DNA from: JBAZWE01 sp041658605
GTDB lineage: Bacteria; Actinomycetota; Thermoleophilia; BMS3ABIN01
DNA: 64,000 bases
Reading direction: 5' to 3'
NCBI GenBank assembly: GCA_041658605.1
Contig: JBAZZU010000005.1
Coordinates: 20,537 to 84,536, forward strand
Positions 62,001 to 64,000 of this stretch are shown here, piece after piece (the stretch's first letter is position 1; each line of letters opens with the position of its first letter). The position numbers and the translations under genes are program-made. The notes below the pieces were generated by a model, which saw nothing but the letters and a program-made list of their open reading frames with translations, did not search any database and was not told where the DNA came from.

Positions 62001-62010
62001 AGTCAGTAAC

Positions 62011-63240
62011 ATGAGAGTAATGCAGGTCAATAAATTCTGGCGGGTGCGCGGCGGCAGTGAGCGCTATGTTTTCGAGCTCTCACGCATGCTGTCCGAGCGT
62101 GGACACGAGATCATTCCGTTTGCCATGCAGGATCCGGCCAATGAGCGCAGCCGTTATCAGTCCCTGTTTGTTTCCCCGGTAGAGCTGTCCGATCCGTATC
62201 GCGTCCCCATGTGGAAGCGCCTGGCGATCGCGGGTCGCATCCTCAACTCAAAGGAGTCCGAGCGCCGTATTTCCATCGTGGCCGACCTGTCCCATCCGGA
62301 CATCGCCCACATGCACAACATATACCATCATCTGTCGCCGTCTATCCTGCGCCCGCTGGTGGAACGCGGTATCGGCATCTGCATGACGATCCACGATTAC
62401 AAGCTGGTGTGCCCGGCGCTGCGTTTTTATAACAAGGGCAAGGTCTGTGAGCGCTGCCGGCCATACAGATATTTAAGCTGCGTGGCTGGCAGGTGCGTTC
62501 ATGGTTCACGCGGCGCCAGCCTGCTGTGCGCCACCGAGATGTTTTACCACGATCTGACGCGTGCCTATTCCGGCAGGATCGACCGCTTCATCGCCCCCAG
62601 CCAGTTCGTGGCGGGCAAGCTGGTCACGCGCGGGTTCGATCCCGAAAAAGTTGTTGTTATCCCCAACTTCGTCGACCCCGGACGCTGGAAACCCGATGGC
62701 GAGGGTGGAGACTACGTGCTGTTCTCAGGAAGACTAACTCAGGAAAAAGGGATAGTGACCCTTATCAGGGCTCTGGCCGGTCTGCCAGGCATACCCTTGA
62801 AAATCGTAGGTTCCGGGATGGCGGACAGTCCGACCCGTCAGCTGGCGCGGGAGCTCGGGGCTGATAATATCGAGTTTGTCGGGTTCAAATCAGAAGATGA
62901 AGTGCGCCGGCTGGTGCAGGGCAGCCGTTTCGCCTGCGTCCCTTCGGAGTGGTATGAGAACGCGCCGATGTCCGCACTCGAGGCATTCGCCTGCGGCAAG
63001 CCCGTTATCGGCACCCGCATAGGCGGCATCCCCGAGATGGTGAGGGACGGACAGACCGGTCTGCTGGCGGAACCTGGAGATGAGGCCGATCTGCGCGCAA
63101 AGGTAGAGCGCCTCTGGGAAGATCCAGAGCTGGCTATCACCATGGGCAGGAACGCCAGGCATCTGATAGAGACAGAATATTCACCCCGGACTCACTATGA
63201 TAAAATTATTAAGACATATCAACAGATCAAGAGGACGTAA
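62011..63240 (+). CDS. Glycosyltransferase family 4 with cysteine-rich acceptor domain
   Basis: A 409-residue GT4 enzyme. It begins MRVMQVNKFWRVRGGSERYVFELSR. MTIHDYKLVCPALRFY is followed by a cysteine cluster (CERCRPYRYLSCVAGRC, residues ~145-165) that is typical of one GT4 subgroup and may bind metal. The donor domain has LFSGRLTQEKGIVTLI and WYENAPMSALEAFACGKPVIGTRIGG. The gene follows the previous GT4 by 10 bases and runs directly into the last radical SAM gene, with no spacer for a terminator. Donor and acceptor cannot be deduced. Confidence 0.9.
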   Translation: MRVMQVNKFWRVRGGSERYVFELSRMLSERGHEIIPFAMQDPANERSRYQSLFVSPVELSDPYRVPMWKRLAIAGRILNSKESERRISIVADLSHPDIAHMHNIYHHLSPSILRPLVERGIGICMTIHDYKLVCPALRFYNKGKVCERCRPYRYLSCVAGRCVHGSRGASLLCATEMFYHDLTRAYSGRIDRFIAPSQFVAGKLVTRGFDPEKVVVIPNFVDPGRWKPDGEGGDYVLFSGRLTQEKGIVTLIRALAGLPGIPLKIVGSGMADSPTRQLARELGADNIEFVGFKSEDEVRRLVQGSRFACVPSEWYENAPMSALEAFACGKPVIGTRIGGIPEMVRDGQTGLLAEPGDEADLRAKVERLWEDPELAITMGRNARHLIETEYSPRTHYDKIIKTYQQIKRT

Positions 63241-63245
63241 GAGCC

Positions 63246-64000
63246 ATTAACCTTCCCTTCGATGCAGTCATCGCGGTCACTTACCGCTGCAACGCCCGGT
63301 GCCTTATGTGTAACATCTGGCAGACGGAGGACGCCGTCGATCTCGACGCGTCGTTGCTCGAAAAGCTGCCCGCGTCGCTCAAATACGTTAACTTAAGCGG
63401 CGGTGAGCCCTTTTTGCGCAAGGATCTGCCCGAGCTGGTAGCGGCAGTCAACCAGGCGAGCCCCCGGGCGGAAATAATCATATCCACGAATGCGCTGGTC
63501 TCCGGAAAAAGGATTCGCGAGACGATGGCCAGCATACGGAAGAAAGACGATCGCATAGGCCTGGCGATTTCCATCGATGGTATGGGGGAGACCCACGACA
63601 GGATACGCGGTATCCCCGGTGCTTTTGACAAGGCGATCGATGTAATAAAAGGGCTCAGGGAAGACGGCATGACCAATCTGCGCATCGCTTTTACCGTCGT
63701 CGATGAGAATGTCAAGGATTATTATGCTGTCTACAGGCTTTCCCGTGAACTTGGAATCGAGTTCACTTCAGCGATCGCGCAGGGCTCTTCGCACTATTTC
63801 CGCAATACCCGTTTCAGTCCCGTCGATGCCGACGTCCTCAAGGACCAGCTGAACCAGGTGGCGTCAAGTGAACTTGCCACGGCAAAACCAAAACGCTGGG
63901 CTCGCGCTTACTTCAACCGCGGATTGTACCTTTTTGCCCGGGGCGGCGGACGACCGCTTTCCTGCCGGGCCGCAGACGACTTTTTTTTCCTGAGCCCGGA
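63246..64000 (+). CDS. Radical SAM protein, 3' end beyond the window, probable ATT start
   Basis: At least 251 residues, continuing past the window edge. The frame reads VTYRCNARCLMCNIW (CxxxCxxC of radical SAM near residue 15), VNLSGGEPFLRKDL, IIISTNALV, and ISIDGMGETHDRIRGIPGAFDKAI. No cobalamin domain is present; a later CRAADDFFF may begin an auxiliary-cluster region. No ATG, GTG or TTG occurs between the in-frame stop at 63210 and the cluster motif, so translation most likely begins at ATT 63246, six bases after the GT4 stop, with GAGG at 63231-63234 as ribosome site. Coding on the plus strand is certain from the motifs; the start is inferred. Confidence 0.85.
   Translation, partial: MNLPFDAVIAVTYRCNARCLMCNIWQTEDAVDLDASLLEKLPASLKYVNLSGGEPFLRKDLPELVAAVNQASPRAEIIISTNALVSGKRIRETMASIRKKDDRIGLAISIDGMGETHDRIRGIPGAFDKAIDVIKGLREDGMTNLRIAFTVVDENVKDYYAVYRLSRELGIEFTSAIAQGSSHYFRNTRFSPVDADVLKDQLNQVASSELATAKPKRWARAYFNRGLYLFARGGGRPLSCRAADDFFFLSP

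Noticed and set aside
63281..63715. Minus-strand frame near the right edge
   Set aside because: It is the antisense of the radical SAM gene, whose plus-strand frame carries the cluster motif and SGGEPF.
1..64000. CRISPR arrays, tRNA or rRNA genes, insertion sequences
   Set aside because: No regularly spaced repeats, tRNA-like cloverleaf with a GTTCGAATC-type arm in a spacer, transposase or terminal inverted repeats were recognised by eye.

Overview
This 64 kb window is one long surface-glycan (exopolysaccharide, capsule or cell-wall polymer) locus. A LytR-CpsA-Psr (LCP) ligase at the left edge suggests a Gram-positive-type envelope. The moderately high GC, frequent TTG/GTG starts and at least two promoters that look leaderless fit an actinobacterial lineage. 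The twelve radical SAM enzymes, nine with an N-terminal cobalamin-binding-type domain, suggest an anaerobe with a cobalamin supply. The taxonomic reading is inference. I saw no rRNA, tRNA, CRISPR array, transposase or phage gene.

Layout. 0-12 kb: a small membrane protein, LCP ligase, three GT4 glycosyltransferases, an O-antigen-ligase-like polymerase, the polyprenyl-phosphate sugar-1-phosphate transferase that would start repeat-unit synthesis, a nucleotidyltransferase-fold protein, a methyltransferase and a first Wzx-type flippase. 12-26.6 kb: a nucleoside-phosphorylase homologue, two GT2 enzymes of the polyprenyl-phosphate type, two tandem GT39 (ArnT/PMT-like) transferases, a convergent pair of SMR-like small membrane proteins (ArnE/ArnF-like), three B12-type radical SAM enzymes, a radical SAM/SPASM-like enzyme, a DegT aminotransferase and a methyltransferase. 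26.6-43.5 kb: a large secreted beta-propeller/Ig-repeat protein, two more flippases, a third GT39, two asparagine-synthetase-family amidotransferases (one apparently stripped of its glutaminase site), a methyltransferase and two B12-type radical SAM enzymes. 43.6-53.8 kb: four tandem paralogous B12-type radical SAM genes, two methyltransferases, a SPASM radical SAM enzyme and a ferredoxin-fused aldo/keto-reductase homologue. 53.8-64 kb: a second ligase/polymerase, a further polymerase-like membrane protein, a fourth flippase, a GT2, three GT4s and a radical SAM gene cut by the window end.

How it may work. The sugar-phosphate transferase and GT4/GT2 enzymes would build lipid-linked oligosaccharides on the cytoplasmic face. 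The four flippases would export them, the three Wzy/WaaL-like proteins would polymerise or transfer them, and the LCP enzyme would attach polymer to the wall. The GT2 + SMR pair + GT39 set would add single sugars from a polyprenyl-phosphate carrier outside the membrane. The radical SAM, methyltransferase, aminotransferase and AsnB-like enzymes would decorate sugars or lipid carriers. Apart from the DegT aminotransferase there are almost no NDP-sugar-building genes, so precursors must come from elsewhere. The number of flippases and polymerases suggests several glycan systems side by side.

The most unusual features are the expansion of B12-type radical SAM enzymes with a shared C-terminal LPxEW-like box, the AsnB paralogue with Ser2/Asp74/Asn368 in place of key residues, two polymerases carrying extracytoplasmic beta-sandwich insertions, and a ferredoxin-fused reductase lacking two of its four catalytic residues.
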